Source: Rhizobium sp. L51/94
GTDB taxonomy: Bacteria; Pseudomonadota; Alphaproteobacteria; Rhizobiales; Rhizobiaceae
Assembly (NCBI RefSeq): GCF_019355555.1
Contig: NZ_CP072142.1
Span: 868,001-932,000 of the forward strand
Length of the DNA stretch: 64,000 bases
Direction: 5' to 3'
Both the position numbers and the translations under genes were made by a program. A model generated the notes under the pieces. The model saw only the letters and a list, made by a program, of their open reading frames with translations. It did no database searches and was not told the origin of the DNA. How positions within the stretch are numbered: position 1 is the first letter of the stretch; each line of letters starts with the position of its first letter. This document shows, piece after piece, positions 29,629 through 37,037 of the stretch.

Positions 29629-30642
29629 GTGGGCAAGGTAACGGCTCGTGATTTAGCGGCATCTGCCGGCGTTTCGCTTTCGACCGTGGATCGTGTTCTC
29701 AACGGCCGTGGTGGTGTCAGTGAAGACAAGGAGCAGCGCGTGCTTCTCTGGGCGCGCAAGCTGAAGATCGACCGAGTGCTTAACCATCAGTCCGCGAGAA
29801 CGCTGCATATCGCTGTGCTGCTCCAGTCTCGCGTCAACCCTTATCATGCAGCAGTACAGGATGGTTTCGAAGCCGCGAACCGTGAACGAGCGCAATATAA
29901 TTTTCAGTTCCAGATTTATCACATAGATCCGTCGCGACCTGAAGCCACGGCAGTGCTTATTACCGCACTGTCGTTTCGTTGCGATGCACTCGTCATCATC
30001 AGCCGGCAAAACGAAGAGATAGCTGCAGCTTTGAGGGCTTTCGGCAGGGGCGGGAAACCTGTTCTGACGTTGGCGACCGATTTGCGCAACACCGAGCGTC
30101 TCGCCTACGTGGGTGCAGACAACCGAAAGGCTGGGCGCCTCGCAGGTGACCTCATGGGCCGGCTGCTGGGAAAGGAAGGTGGCGAGATAGTCGTCATTGC
30201 CGGCATGCTCTCGATGATTGGCCATGAGGAGCGTGAAATGGGGTTTCGTGCCGTGCTGCGCGAGCGGTACCCCTCCTGCCATGTCGCCGAGGTTCTGGAG
30301 AGCATGGAACACGGGGAAAAAGCCGGCGATCTCGTCTTTAACGCACTCAAGAGCAATCCCCGCATTCGAGGCATCTACAATGTGTCGGCAGGCGCGCAGC
30401 CCGTTGTTAATGCCATGAAGAGGCTAAACAAGATCCACGATGTCGTCTTCGTGACGCATGAGTTAACGGAAGATCGCCGCTCTCTAATGCGCCAGGGCCT
30501 GATCGACGTGATCCTCGACCAGAACCCAGCGCTCGAAGTAAGTACAGCGATCGAGGTGTTGGCCGCGCATTTCGGTCGTAGGGAAGCGCCGCCCGCATCG
30601 ATCCTGACAGATACAAGAATTTTCATGATCGAAAGTTTGTGA
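29629..30642 (+). CDS. LacI family regulator
   Basis: A 337-residue LacI-type repressor starting at a GTG behind GGGAGG. The helix-turn-helix is VTARDLAASAGVSLSTVDRVLNGRGG; the effector domain has the usual GADNRKAGRLAGDLM and GFRAVL segments. Its recognition helix (TVDRVLNGR) is the same as in the LacI protein at 9684. It is divergent from the three-dehydrogenase operon and most likely controls it. The effector is unknown, presumably an inositol or a derivative. Confidence 0.9.
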   Translation: MGKVTARDLAASAGVSLSTVDRVLNGRGGVSEDKEQRVLLWARKLKIDRVLNHQSARTLHIAVLLQSRVNPYHAAVQDGFEAANRERAQYNFQFQIYHIDPSRPEATAVLITALSFRCDALVIISRQNEEIAAALRAFGRGGKPVLTLATDLRNTERLAYVGADNRKAGRLAGDLMGRLLGKEGGEIVVIAGMLSMIGHEEREMGFRAVLRERYPSCHVAEVLESMEHGEKAGDLVFNALKSNPRIRGIYNVSAGAQPVVNAMKRLNKIHDVVFVTHELTEDRRSLMRQGLIDVILDQNPALEVSTAIEVLAAHFGRREAPPASILTDTRIFMIESL

Positions 30643-30694
30643 GAACGTTCATCGGCGGCGGACCATCATAGCCATCAGAAAATAAGCGACGGAA

Positions 30695-30767
30695 GGTTCC
30701 ATAAATGGGCGTTACGCCCCTCGGCAATTACGGGGTCGCGGTTCAGATCCGTTCAAACGCAAGTAGT
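30695..30767 (+). repeat. Diverged dispersed repeat, copy A
   Basis: Two blocks, GGTTCCATAAATGGGCGT (30695-30712) and a GTTC-rich block ending in CGCAAGTAGT (30733-30767), recur in the same order at 51777-51870. The second block differs at several positions and the spacer differs in length (about 20 versus 40 bp). It looks like a relic of a rhizobial intergenic element. Confidence 0.45.
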
Positions 30768-30771
30768 GATC

Positions 30772-31047
30772 TCAGTCTCTTCCAAGCTTCCCTATCAGCA
30801 CACGGTTACCCTCGCGGTTGCCGCAGGTACACCGGAGCTTGCTACCCATGTACCTAAGGTATTGATTCCCATAGCGTTGGATAAATGCGCTTTTGTCCAG
30901 CCAAACAGTCTTCCCGCATATTCCGCATTTGGCTCCCAGCACTTCCCATTCCTTCAAGATCCGGATGGTGTCAAAATCGTAGCCATCGAACTCCCGAAAA
31001 ATTGCAGGTTGAAATGGCGCCAACTCAACGCCGCGACGGTGTCTCAT
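30772..31047 (-). CDS. Small zinc-ribbon-like hypothetical protein
   Basis: A 91-residue protein. Four cysteines are arranged as CGIC ... CTC (KCGICGKTVWLD, then LRCTCGNREG), a zinc-ribbon-like pattern. The ATG at 31047 lies 7 bp behind GGGAGG, which itself is at the end of the upstream gene, so the two are coupled. It is basic and has no membrane segment. I do not recognise it; related short proteins in rhizobia are unannotated. Confidence 0.65.
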   Translation of the reverse strand: MRHRRGVELAPFQPAIFREFDGYDFDTIRILKEWEVLGAKCGICGKTVWLDKSAFIQRYGNQYLRYMGSKLRCTCGNREGNRVLIGKLGRD

Positions 31048-31049
31048 TT

Positions 31050-31343
31050 TCAAGCCTCCCGCTGGAAGTGGGGCTGCCATCCTTGAGCGAAAAAGCTACT
31101 GAGGATGCCGGGCGCCGTCGGAAGCTCGTTCTGTTCGAACGTGGCGTCCTCAATCACGGCGCGAAGCGCAGCGATCGCATCCCGCCCGTAAGCGGCAACC
31201 AAGTCTCTCACCAAGCATTCTTCGGACAAATCAATATCTTCATGGCAACCAATAGCTGACACGTCGGCACTCCCCAAAATGTAAGACACAATCCCAATCG
31301 CGGAATATGTTCCTATTTTGTTCCCTGCCGCTGAGAGAGTCAA
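31050..31343 (-). CDS. Small hypothetical protein
   Basis: A frame of up to 97 residues. The acidic, helical centre (DIDLSEECLVRDLVAAYGRDAIAALRAVIED) looks like real protein sequence. The TTG at 31343 is the first start, but an internal GTG (about residue 28) behind TTGGGGAG has a better ribosome binding site and gives about 70 residues. The stop is 2 bp before the zinc-ribbon gene. The pair is divergent from the Hxs remnant. No function is proposed. Confidence 0.5.
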   Translation of the reverse strand: MTLSAAGNKIGTYSAIGIVSYILGSADVSAIGCHEDIDLSEECLVRDLVAAYGRDAIAALRAVIEDATFEQNELPTAPGILSSFFAQGWQPHFQREA

Positions 31344-31400
31344 TCGGGCCTAAAAAAAATGTTTCGGCACGAACTTTTCCTCGAAGTCCGGCAAGATTTC

Positions 31401-31422
31401 TCAACAACCTGTCAACAACCTG
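31401..31422. repeat. Perfect tandem duplication of TCAACAACCTG
   Basis: The 11-bp unit TCAACAACCTG occurs twice with no spacer, 56 bp before the HxsD-like gene. One helical turn per unit suits two protein molecules on one face of the DNA. Confidence 0.5.
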
Positions 31423-31477
31423 ATAGTGTGCCGCCAAGGGTGGTGACGCGATTGAGCGTCAGGGTTGGGGGTACGTC

Positions 31478-31747
31478 GTGGACGTTCGGAGCGAGGAATA
31501 CGTAAAGCTGGACATCAATGTTCCAACTTCGTTTCTCCAATTTTTGGCAGACACAATAGTCCGTCTCGGGTTCCTGTATCCGGCGGCCCGTTTCTTCGTT
31601 GAAGCAAACCAAGTAGCGATCGAATGCCCCACAGAGGATGCTAACGCGATCCGACGCGATTTAAATTTCGGTTTGTATCGGCAAAAGGTCTACAGCGACA
31701 ATCTTGCGCTTCGGACAAGGGTCATGGAAGGTGTGATGGGCAAATGA
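31478..31747 (+). CDS. HxsD-like protein of a His-Xaa-Ser modification locus
   Basis: An 89-residue protein starting at a GTG. The C-terminal half, DLNFGLYRQKVYSDNLALRTR, follows the HxsD pattern of LN-x-x-LR-x followed by a charged helix ending in an R-x-x-(I/V/M) segment; length is also right. HxsD is a small partner found with the radical-SAM maturases HxsB and HxsC and the repeat peptide HxsA. Its ATGA overlap with the HxsB N-terminus next door is the strongest support. The function of HxsD is not known. Without that neighbour I would call it hypothetical. Confidence 0.6.
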   Translation: MDVRSEEYVKLDINVPTSFLQFLADTIVRLGFLYPAARFFVEANQVAIECPTEDANAIRRDLNFGLYRQKVYSDNLALRTRVMEGVMGK

Positions 31748-31981
31748 CGGTGTTTCCGTTGAGATTCCGGCACGCTGCAGGCGAGGGCTTGTTGTTCGCA
31801 GATGATGCCGGCGCCTACTTCAGGTCTGACGAAGCTTTCCTAGAACGGTATGCGTATGACCAGCTCAGCGCCCACGACGCTCGATTTCTTTCCGAAAATG
31901 GCCATAGCTTCGCGGTAGAGGACGATCTCGATTTCACCGCCTTTGCCTACCGGTGGGCCAGGAGGCTACATGCGCCAACCG
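31744..31981 (+). pseudogene. HxsB radical-SAM maturase, N-terminal remnant cut by IS6 element
   Basis: The first 79 codons read FPLRFRHAAGEGLLFADDAGAYFR and DDLDFTAFAYRWARRL, the N-terminal domain that precedes the radical-SAM CxxxCxxC site in HxsB. The sequence stops resembling HxsB exactly where the IS6 left end begins (31982); the frame then runs on through the IS to 32034. The radical-SAM barrel, HxsC and HxsA are all missing. HxsB together with HxsC is thought to modify His-Xaa-Ser repeats in HxsA. The assignment rests on the N-terminal sequence and the HxsD-like neighbour. Confidence 0.7.
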
Positions 31982-32799
31982 GGCGTCGTAACGTTAACCG
32001 CGCGGCGATTTGCCTGTGCGATTTTGCGGCATGACCCAAGCCGTTCGTGATCCCATTTATCGCCGCCACCGGTTCCCGGCTGAAGTGATTGCCCAGGCCG
32101 TCTGGCTCTATCTTCGTTTTCCGCTCAGTCTGCGGATGGTCGAAGACTTACTGGCGGCGCGCGGGATCATTGTCTCGCACCAGACAGTCCGCCTTTGGGT
32201 CGAGAAATTCGGTCGCCACTTTGCCAATGAAATCCGGCGTCGGTCAGCCGGAAAGCTTGGCGACAAATGGTATCTCGATGAAGTCGTCATCTCCATCGGC
32301 GGCAAGAAGCACTGGCTGTGGCGGGCCGTTGATCAGGATGGCTTTGTTCTCGATGTGCTGGTGCAGAGCCGCCGTAATACCAAGGCAGCCAAACGTCTTA
32401 TGCGAAAGCTTCTCAAAGGACACGGTCACGCACCCCGTGTGATGATCACCGACGAACTCCGATCCTACGGCGCGGCCAAACGCGACATCATGCCCGGCGT
32501 CGAACACCGTTCGCACAAGGGATTGAACAACCGGGCGGAGAATTCACATCAGCCGACACGACGGCGAGAGCGCATCATGAAGGGCTTCAAGTCAGCTCGA
32601 CATCTCCAGCGTTTCGTCTCCATCCATGACCCGGTCGCCAATCTCTTCCACATTCCACGCCACGATATCCCGTCCCACCATCACCGTGAACTGAGAACCG
32701 CAGCCATGCAAATGTGGAGTGAGGTCGCGCGACTGCAAGCTGCGTGAGAGGAAACGGCACTTGCCAATCTTGGCCGCAGCCCTTTAACTTTACGGTGCC
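31982..32799 (+). mobile_element. IS6-family insertion sequence, 818 bp
   Basis: The ends are imperfect inverted repeats: left GGCGTCGTAACGTTAACC and right, read inward, GGCACCGTAAAGTTAAAG, matching at 13 of 18 positions. Size and single transposase gene are those of IS6-family elements. The flanking 8 bp (GCCAACCG on the left, GACAGATG on the right) do not match, so there is no target-site duplication: the element now joins two pieces of DNA that were not neighbours, as happens after IS6-mediated deletion or recombination between copies. Confidence 0.85.
32031..32747 (+). CDS. IS6-family transposase (DDE type)
   Basis: A 238-residue transposase with an N-terminal HTH (about residues 35-60, MVEDLLAARGIIVSHQTVRLWV) and the DDE catalytic domain: Asp83 in WYLDEVVISIGG, Asp141 in MITDELRSYG, and a glutamate in the following KGLNNRAENSH/RRRER segment. 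The ATG at 32031 gives the usual family N-terminus. It is apparently intact, so the element could still move. IS6 elements transpose by copy-in cointegrates and often create adjacent deletions. Confidence 0.95.
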   Translation: MTQAVRDPIYRRHRFPAEVIAQAVWLYLRFPLSLRMVEDLLAARGIIVSHQTVRLWVEKFGRHFANEIRRRSAGKLGDKWYLDEVVISIGGKKHWLWRAVDQDGFVLDVLVQSRRNTKAAKRLMRKLLKGHGHAPRVMITDELRSYGAAKRDIMPGVEHRSHKGLNNRAENSHQPTRRRERIMKGFKSARHLQRFVSIHDPVANLFHIPRHDIPSHHHRELRTAAMQMWSEVARLQAA

Positions 32800-32820
32800 G
32801 ACAGATGTGCAAAAAACGGG

Positions 32821-32897
32821 TCATTGGGTTTTTGAGCAGTTCAGCCGCCACCAGCTACAGTGCCCGCGCCCCGGCGTTCCGGGGCATCACCCAATGA
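32821..32897. repeat. Long-range inverted repeat with inner GC hairpin beside the IS
   Basis: TCATTGGGT (32821-32829) and ACCCAATGA (32889-32897) are perfect complements about 60 bp apart. Between them CCCCGG-CGTT-CCGGGG (32869-32884) forms a compact hairpin. A T run follows at about 32918. It could be a terminator or the end of another element; it starts 22 bp to the right of the IS end. Confidence 0.45.
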
Positions 32898-32965
32898 TTT
32901 GCCCCGCTCCGGCCGGCTTTTTTGTCTCGACAGGGAGGGGCAGCCTTGCTTGCATATATAAGAAC

Positions 32966-32973
32966 TGATATCA
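32966..32973. promoter_or_regulatory. TGATATCA palindrome in toxin-antitoxin promoter region
   Basis: An 8-bp perfect palindrome lies 30 bp before the antitoxin ATG, close to AT-rich TATATAAG. FitA-type antitoxins bind palindromes in their own promoter, so this is a candidate operator. It is short, and the claim is weak. Confidence 0.25.
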
Positions 32974-33002
32974 TTCGCAGCAGTTAAAGGAGGTGCAATA
33001 CC

Positions 33003-33242
33003 ATGGCATCTATCACGATCCGAAACGTGCCCGACGAAGTGCATCGGGCGCTTCGGGTGCGCGCTGCTCAGCACGGTCGCAGCGCCGAGGCGGAAATTCG
33101 CATCATCCTGGAACAGGCCGCCAAGCCGGAAGGCCGAGTCAAACTCGGCAGCCTGCTCACACAAATAGGCCAGGAAGTCGGCGGCTTCGATCTGACGATC
33201 GAGCGAGACCGCACCCCGTCGCCGCCGGTGAGCTTTGAATGA
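33003..33242 (+). CDS. FitA-like ribbon-helix-helix antitoxin
   Basis: A 79-residue protein beginning MASITIRNVPDEVHRALRVRAAQHGRSAEAEIR, the ribbon-helix-helix signature of FitA/VapB-type antitoxins. The rest is the toxin-binding tail. A strong AAAGGAGG site precedes the ATG. It overlaps the toxin gene by ATGA. As in known pairs it should neutralise the toxin and repress the operon. Short and high in GC, it may have arrived with mobile DNA; the IS6 element is just upstream. Confidence 0.93.
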   Translation: MASITIRNVPDEVHRALRVRAAQHGRSAEAEIRIILEQAAKPEGRVKLGSLLTQIGQEVGGFDLTIERDRTPSPPVSFE

Positions 33243-33667
33243 TCCTGCTCGATACCAACGTCATTTCCGAGCCGCTCAAGTCGCAACCCGATCCACGGGT
33301 GGCCGCATGGATCGATACGCAGGCCGTCGAAACCCTCTACGTCGCTGCGATCTCACTCGCGGAATTGCGCTACGGCATCGCCGTGCATCCTGACGGCAAG
33401 AAGAAACAAGCCGTGCAGGAAAAGCTTGATCGGTTGATGCTGCCTTTGTTCCGGGGCCGCATCATGCCGTTCGATGAAGCCGCCGCCCAGGCTTATGCCG
33501 AGCTGCGGGCCGCAGCGGCGAAGAAGGGCAAGGCGATCGGCGATTCAGACGGCTATATCGCTGCCACGGCCAAGGCGAATGGTCTGATGATCGCCACCCG
33601 CGACACCAGCCCTTTCGAGGCCGCCGGCCTGACTGTCATCAATCCGTGGGAGGCATCTAATGGCTGA
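33239..33667 (+). CDS. FitB/VapC-like PIN-domain toxin
   Basis: A 142-residue PIN-domain protein. The acidic residues that hold Mg2+ in these RNases are present: Asp5 in MILLDTNVIS, Glu42 in ISLAELRYG, Asp104 in GDSDGYIAATA and Asp122 in IATRDTSPF. Such toxins cleave RNA, often tRNA, when the antitoxin is lost. The gene is fused by a 4-bp overlap to the antitoxin gene. All catalytic positions are intact, so the pair looks functional. Confidence 0.94.
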   Translation: MILLDTNVISEPLKSQPDPRVAAWIDTQAVETLYVAAISLAELRYGIAVHPDGKKKQAVQEKLDRLMLPLFRGRIMPFDEAAAQAYAELRAAAAKKGKAIGDSDGYIAATAKANGLMIATRDTSPFEAAGLTVINPWEASNG

Positions 33668-33738
33668 AAAACTAACGCCTTCCGATCCAGCGGCGGCATG
33701 ACGCGCAACAGTGCGGCGCAAAGATTCGGGGATAGACC

Positions 33739-34029
33739 ATGATCGATTCGAGCATCATCGGGGTGAAGAATCTCAGGGATGGAGACAACATCAAAGACTT
33801 CTTCAACAGATTCTATAAAAGTGATCTCGCGCGGGACTTTGGGGTCTATCGTCTGTCACTGGACGTTCTTCGAGAAGAAATCCAAAAGCACATCGTAGAA
33901 CACGGCCTTTCGGCGCTGTTCTACAACACCGTAACTTGCGACGAGATAATGCATCCGGGGCTTCACAACGATCAAATCGAGGGGATCGTTCTAGGGATTA
34001 TGCAGAGGTTGGATGGAGTGAAGCACTGA
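33739..34029 (+). CDS. Hypothetical protein
   Basis: A 96-residue acidic protein with a GGGGATAGACC site before its ATG. It is helix-rich and ends with IEGIVLGIMQRLDGVKH. I do not recognise it. It lies at the left edge of a helicase fragment that starts in another frame at about 34020, so this may be a real small gene or the tail of a gene made new by a junction. No function is offered. Confidence 0.45.
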   Translation: MIDSSIIGVKNLRDGDNIKDFFNRFYKSDLARDFGVYRLSLDVLREEIQKHIVEHGLSALFYNTVTCDEIMHPGLHNDQIEGIVLGIMQRLDGVKH

Positions 34030-34301
34030 CATATGAACGCGTCCTGATAGTCCCGACCGCGCTCATCGCTAAGTTCATCGCATCTGGTGCCTATCTAGAG
34101 GCAAATTCCGCTTCCAGCTTCTACGTCGCAGTTACGAGAGCGAAGCGGAGCATTGCGATTGTTCTGGATAAGGCAGGCTCATCTTCGTTGCCTTTCTGGA
34201 ATCCAACGGGGGCGAAACAGGAGGTACAGGCTGACCCCAGAAATAAATGTTCCAGCCATGAAGGACAAAGCGGACGACGTCGGTCTGGATATTCCGATTA
34301 G
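34020..34301 (+). pseudogene. UvrD/Rep-like helicase, C-terminal fragment
   Basis: In one frame the DNA reads LTYERVLIVPTALIAKFI and then SSFYVAVTRAKRSIAIVLD, which is the C-terminal motif V/VI region of UvrD-type superfamily 1 helicases (the VAVTRA(K/R) motif is diagnostic). Everything upstream, including the ATP-binding motifs, is missing. The frame before it (back to 33936) does not look like helicase. It is therefore a remnant of a larger gene, cut on its left side. Confidence 0.7.
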
Positions 34302-34993
34302 GCGCCTTCCAACCATGTAACAAGCGCCCGGTTTACTGCCTCTGGCTGTTCAAGCGTTGACCCGTGACCGCACTTCGGAATGATGACGAGGCTGGAGTCG
34401 GGGATGGCCGCTGCAATTTCCTCTGACAGAAAAGGAGGTGTGATGGAATCACAGTCGCCAACAAGAACGAGGGTTGGAACGGTAATATCAGCGAGATGCG
34501 GACGGCTGTCGGCGCGTCCAATGATTGCCTCTGTCTGCTGTTCAAACCCCTCAACACCAACCGTTAAGCCCATGCGAATATTGACCTCCAGCAAATGCTG
34601 ATCATCTCGATGGGCAGGGTGCAAGAGTATCGACATTACTTGGCTCAAAAGCTCTTCGAAATCGCCACCTTTAGCTTGAGCTAACATGCCGCGCCGCTGC
34701 GCAACTTGCTCTTGGGTGTCCGGCCGAGCAGAAGTATCGAGCAATGCCAGTTTGCTGACTCGCTCCGGTGCCTGACGCATGATCTCCAAGGCGACATATC
34801 CGCCCATCGATAGACCGACGAGTGCAAAGCTCGGCGGCGCGTCTCTCAAAATGTTTGTAGCGATTTCCGGCATGGTTGTCCCGGATAGTGTCGATGCTAC
34901 CGTAACGGGGCCGAACGGCCACAGCGCAGCCATCTGGGGAGCGTAAAGCTCTGCGGAGCACAGCAAACCAGGGATCATAACGATTGGGGTCAT
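34298..34993 (-). CDS. Alpha/beta-fold hydrolase
   Basis: A 231-residue hydrolase, complete with the oxyanion region MIPGLLCSAELY at the N-terminus, nucleophile Ser62 in GLSMGGY, the acid in LVGDCDSITPP and the base His in KCGHGSTLEQP. It belongs to the broad esterase/lactonase group; no substrate is predicted. I use the ATG at 34993, since it brings the core to the usual distance from the start; a longer frame from 35020 exists. Its 3' end overlaps the helicase fragment by 4 bp. Confidence 0.85.
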   Translation of the reverse strand: MTPIVMIPGLLCSAELYAPQMAALWPFGPVTVASTLSGTTMPEIATNILRDAPPSFALVGLSMGGYVALEIMRQAPERVSKLALLDTSARPDTQEQVAQRRGMLAQAKGGDFEELLSQVMSILLHPAHRDDQHLLEVNIRMGLTVGVEGFEQQTEAIIGRADSRPHLADITVPTLVLVGDCDSITPPFLSEEIAAAIPDSSLVIIPKCGHGSTLEQPEAVNRALVTWLEGA

Positions 34994-35332
34994 TGGAAAT
35001 TGGTCTCGTTGAGGAAACATAGCGATACGTTATTTTGTGGTGTTGACAGTTTGTGTCAGCAATCTCCGAAGCCCGCGCGCGTAATGTGGTGATGCTCCCT
35101 TGCGACGAGACAGCCTCTACATTAGCCGGGGTCTTGGCGCGCGGATGGTTAATCGTGGTGGCGTTGTTTGACTGGTCGAGCGGTCCGGCGAAAATCACAG
35201 TCATTCATGGATCCAAATGCAGTAAATTTGTTTAGAAGCCTTGTCGTATCAATGATTTAGAAACTTGATTATCATCCGGCTGCGGTTCGAATGCCATCAA
35301 GGCGTCCAACAGCGCAAAGAGATTATCGAGAT
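34994..35332. other. Intergenic, no gene supported
   Basis: About 340 bp between the hydrolase and the membrane-protein gene, both on the reverse strand. Short overlapping frames only. No recognisable RNA or terminator. Confidence 0.4.
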
Positions 35333-36016
35333 TTAGCTGGCTGCTATGTTTTTGGCCTCTAGGGCGATTGTGACCGCCAGTACAAGCGCGACGACGCTCG
35401 CAGAGACGAAAGCGATAACGAAAGCACCCGTCGCTCTCAGTGTTCCGATTTTGAGATCCTGCATAAGCCATCTTACCTGGGCTTGCGCATACCAGAGTGT
35501 AGCCGACGCGATCGTCAGGACCCCGATGGTGAGGCCCTGTTCGTGGGGCATGAACATGAAGTCGAACGCCAAGCCAATCATGAACGCAAAGGGCGCTGCG
35601 ACATAGCACTGGCTGAAGAACGGTGGACGCAGTGAGTTCCGGGTAATCTTTGTCGACTGATGACGCAGCGCTGTGACTGCCATGCAAAGCGGATAGATCC
35701 CGAAGACCACGCCGCGGGCGATAAGCAGGTTTGATCCCGAGCCCAGCTCCTTGGCTGCAGTCGCCGTGTCATATATGGACGGAAAGGCGGCTGATAGGCC
35801 CTGTGACAGCAGCAGCGTGATCAGAAGAAAGAGAGGTGGGCTCAGTGTATCTTCGTACTGATCCGCAGGCTCGTCAGTGAGTTCAGCATCGGCATAACGC
35901 ATCATGGTGAGGGGTCTGACGACAGAGCGCCACATGGTGAGCGGGTAAAACACTAGCCACGACACCAGCTCATAGAGGAGCTCTTCGAGCGACTTAAGCA
36001 GTTTCATAAAGTCCAA
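35333..36016 (-). CDS. Multi-pass membrane protein of unknown function
   Basis: About 227 residues with four to five hydrophobic segments (around SWLVFYPLTMW, PPLFLLITLLL, GVVFGIYPLCM, PFAFMIGLAFDF and the C-terminal AFVIAFVSASVVALVLAV). The acidic stretch DAELTDEPADQYEDTL sits in the first cytoplasmic loop. A TTG at 36016 lies 5 bp after AGGAGG and is a better start than the ATG at 36043; an ATG at 36007 is also possible. The layout recalls Yip1-like permease-type proteins of rhizobia, without a known role. Confidence 0.65.
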   Translation of the reverse strand: MDFMKLLKSLEELLYELVSWLVFYPLTMWRSVVRPLTMMRYADAELTDEPADQYEDTLSPPLFLLITLLLSQGLSAAFPSIYDTATAAKELGSGSNLLIARGVVFGIYPLCMAVTALRHQSTKITRNSLRPPFFSQCYVAAPFAFMIGLAFDFMFMPHEQGLTIGVLTIASATLWYAQAQVRWLMQDLKIGTLRATGAFVIAFVSASVVALVLAVTIALEAKNIAAS

Positions 36017-36130
36017 GGCGACCTCCTGTGCGGCTATAGTCATGTTGATAGCTCGTCTCGTCGGCTTTGCTAATGCCGCAGATCCAGTCTTTAATTCCCT
36101 CTGCCAATATCAACCCGGAAAGGCTTTGCA

Positions 36131-36298
36131 ATGCGAATGATCGGATATCTGATGTTTGGTCTTGCGGTGTTGGCTGCTGTGCCTGCGGTTGCCGACGAGG
36201 TTAGACGCGCAACCGTGCATTTCTCCAGTGGCTCGTCAGGCTCCACCACTACGTCGAAGCTCAAAGGCTACCAGAGTGTTGAGTGCTCGGTCGGGTAA
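36131..36298 (+). CDS. Short exported protein, probably truncated
   Basis: A 55-residue frame: signal peptide (AVLAAVPAVADE) then VHFSSGSSGSTTTSKLKGYQSVECSVG and a stop. It looks like the start of the small periplasmic proteins that continue with a beta-rich domain after the KGYQSVxY segment; here the frame ends where that domain should begin. Either it is a peptide in its own right or a gene cut short by a premature stop. Confidence 0.45.
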   Translation: MRMIGYLMFGLAVLAAVPAVADEVRRATVHFSSGSSGSTTTSKLKGYQSVECSVG

Positions 36299-36386
36299 CC
36301 GCTGGCTGTTTCAAGCATCCGACAGCGAGCGTGTGCGAGAGTTTCTTGCCAGGTGCCGATGATGGTCGCGTAGGAGCATCCAATTT

Positions 36387-36815
36387 CTAGTCGATCGAGG
36401 GCGGGAATTCATAGGGATCCAGTTGCTGCCCCGAAATTGCCGAAAGTAAATCGCGCAGCAAAGAGATTGATGACAAGCCGCGAGCAAGCGGCCCCTCCGT
36501 CGGATCAAACGGCGAACTGATCTCACGTTCCGCTTCTCTCCCCCAAGTTGTTCCAGAAGGCGCGACGCGCAGCGGGATGGGGCGCCGAGAGCCTTTGTAG
36601 AAATGGGGTATTCGCTGTCGCGTACAATCGATCGAGACAAATAGCATTGGATGACGTGCCTGCAATGCATCCGCCGCCGCCTTCCAATCAGTCACGAGAG
36701 TTCGACCTTTTATCTCTGCGACGATACAGAAATGCTTGGGACAACTATGATCGAAGAGCCAGAAGAAGTCCTCAACGACGCCAAGCGGTCGCGCTACGTC
36801 GAAATCGGTATCCAA
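36387..36815 (-). pseudogene. Condensation-domain (alcohol acetyltransferase-like) protein, truncated
   Basis: A 142-codon frame starting at a TTG. Residues 8-110 read RPLGVVEDFFWLFDHSCPKHF, WKAAADALQARHPML and ISSPFDPTEGPLARG, the N-terminal part of an NRPS-condensation-like/AATase acyltransferase (normally 400 or more residues). After PLARG the resemblance ends and LSSISLLRDLLSAISG follows, which could be a distant C-terminal piece joined by an internal deletion. The active-site HHxxxDG is missing, so it cannot be active. Confidence 0.6.
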
Positions 36816-37037
36816 GACGCTATCCCTTTCATTCTCGTCATCGGATTCTTATTGGCTGTAAGAAAGTGCTTGGATTGCAGTTGACCCAGTGAAGCCTCCG
36901 CCGAAACGCGACCACGTTTTGGACATCGCGCCTGCTACAGCCCCGCCACCATGGCGCGGCGATCACGAATCACTGTGGTGGAGACGCTGCTCGCTCACTG
37001 CCGTGCCTGACAGCGCTCCTGAGTAATCGCCCAGTCT

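Noticed and set aside
31050-31343. Treating the two small reverse genes at 30772-31343 as part of the Hxs locus
   Set aside because: They are divergent from the HxsD-like gene and match none of HxsA-D; no His-Xaa-Ser repeat is present.
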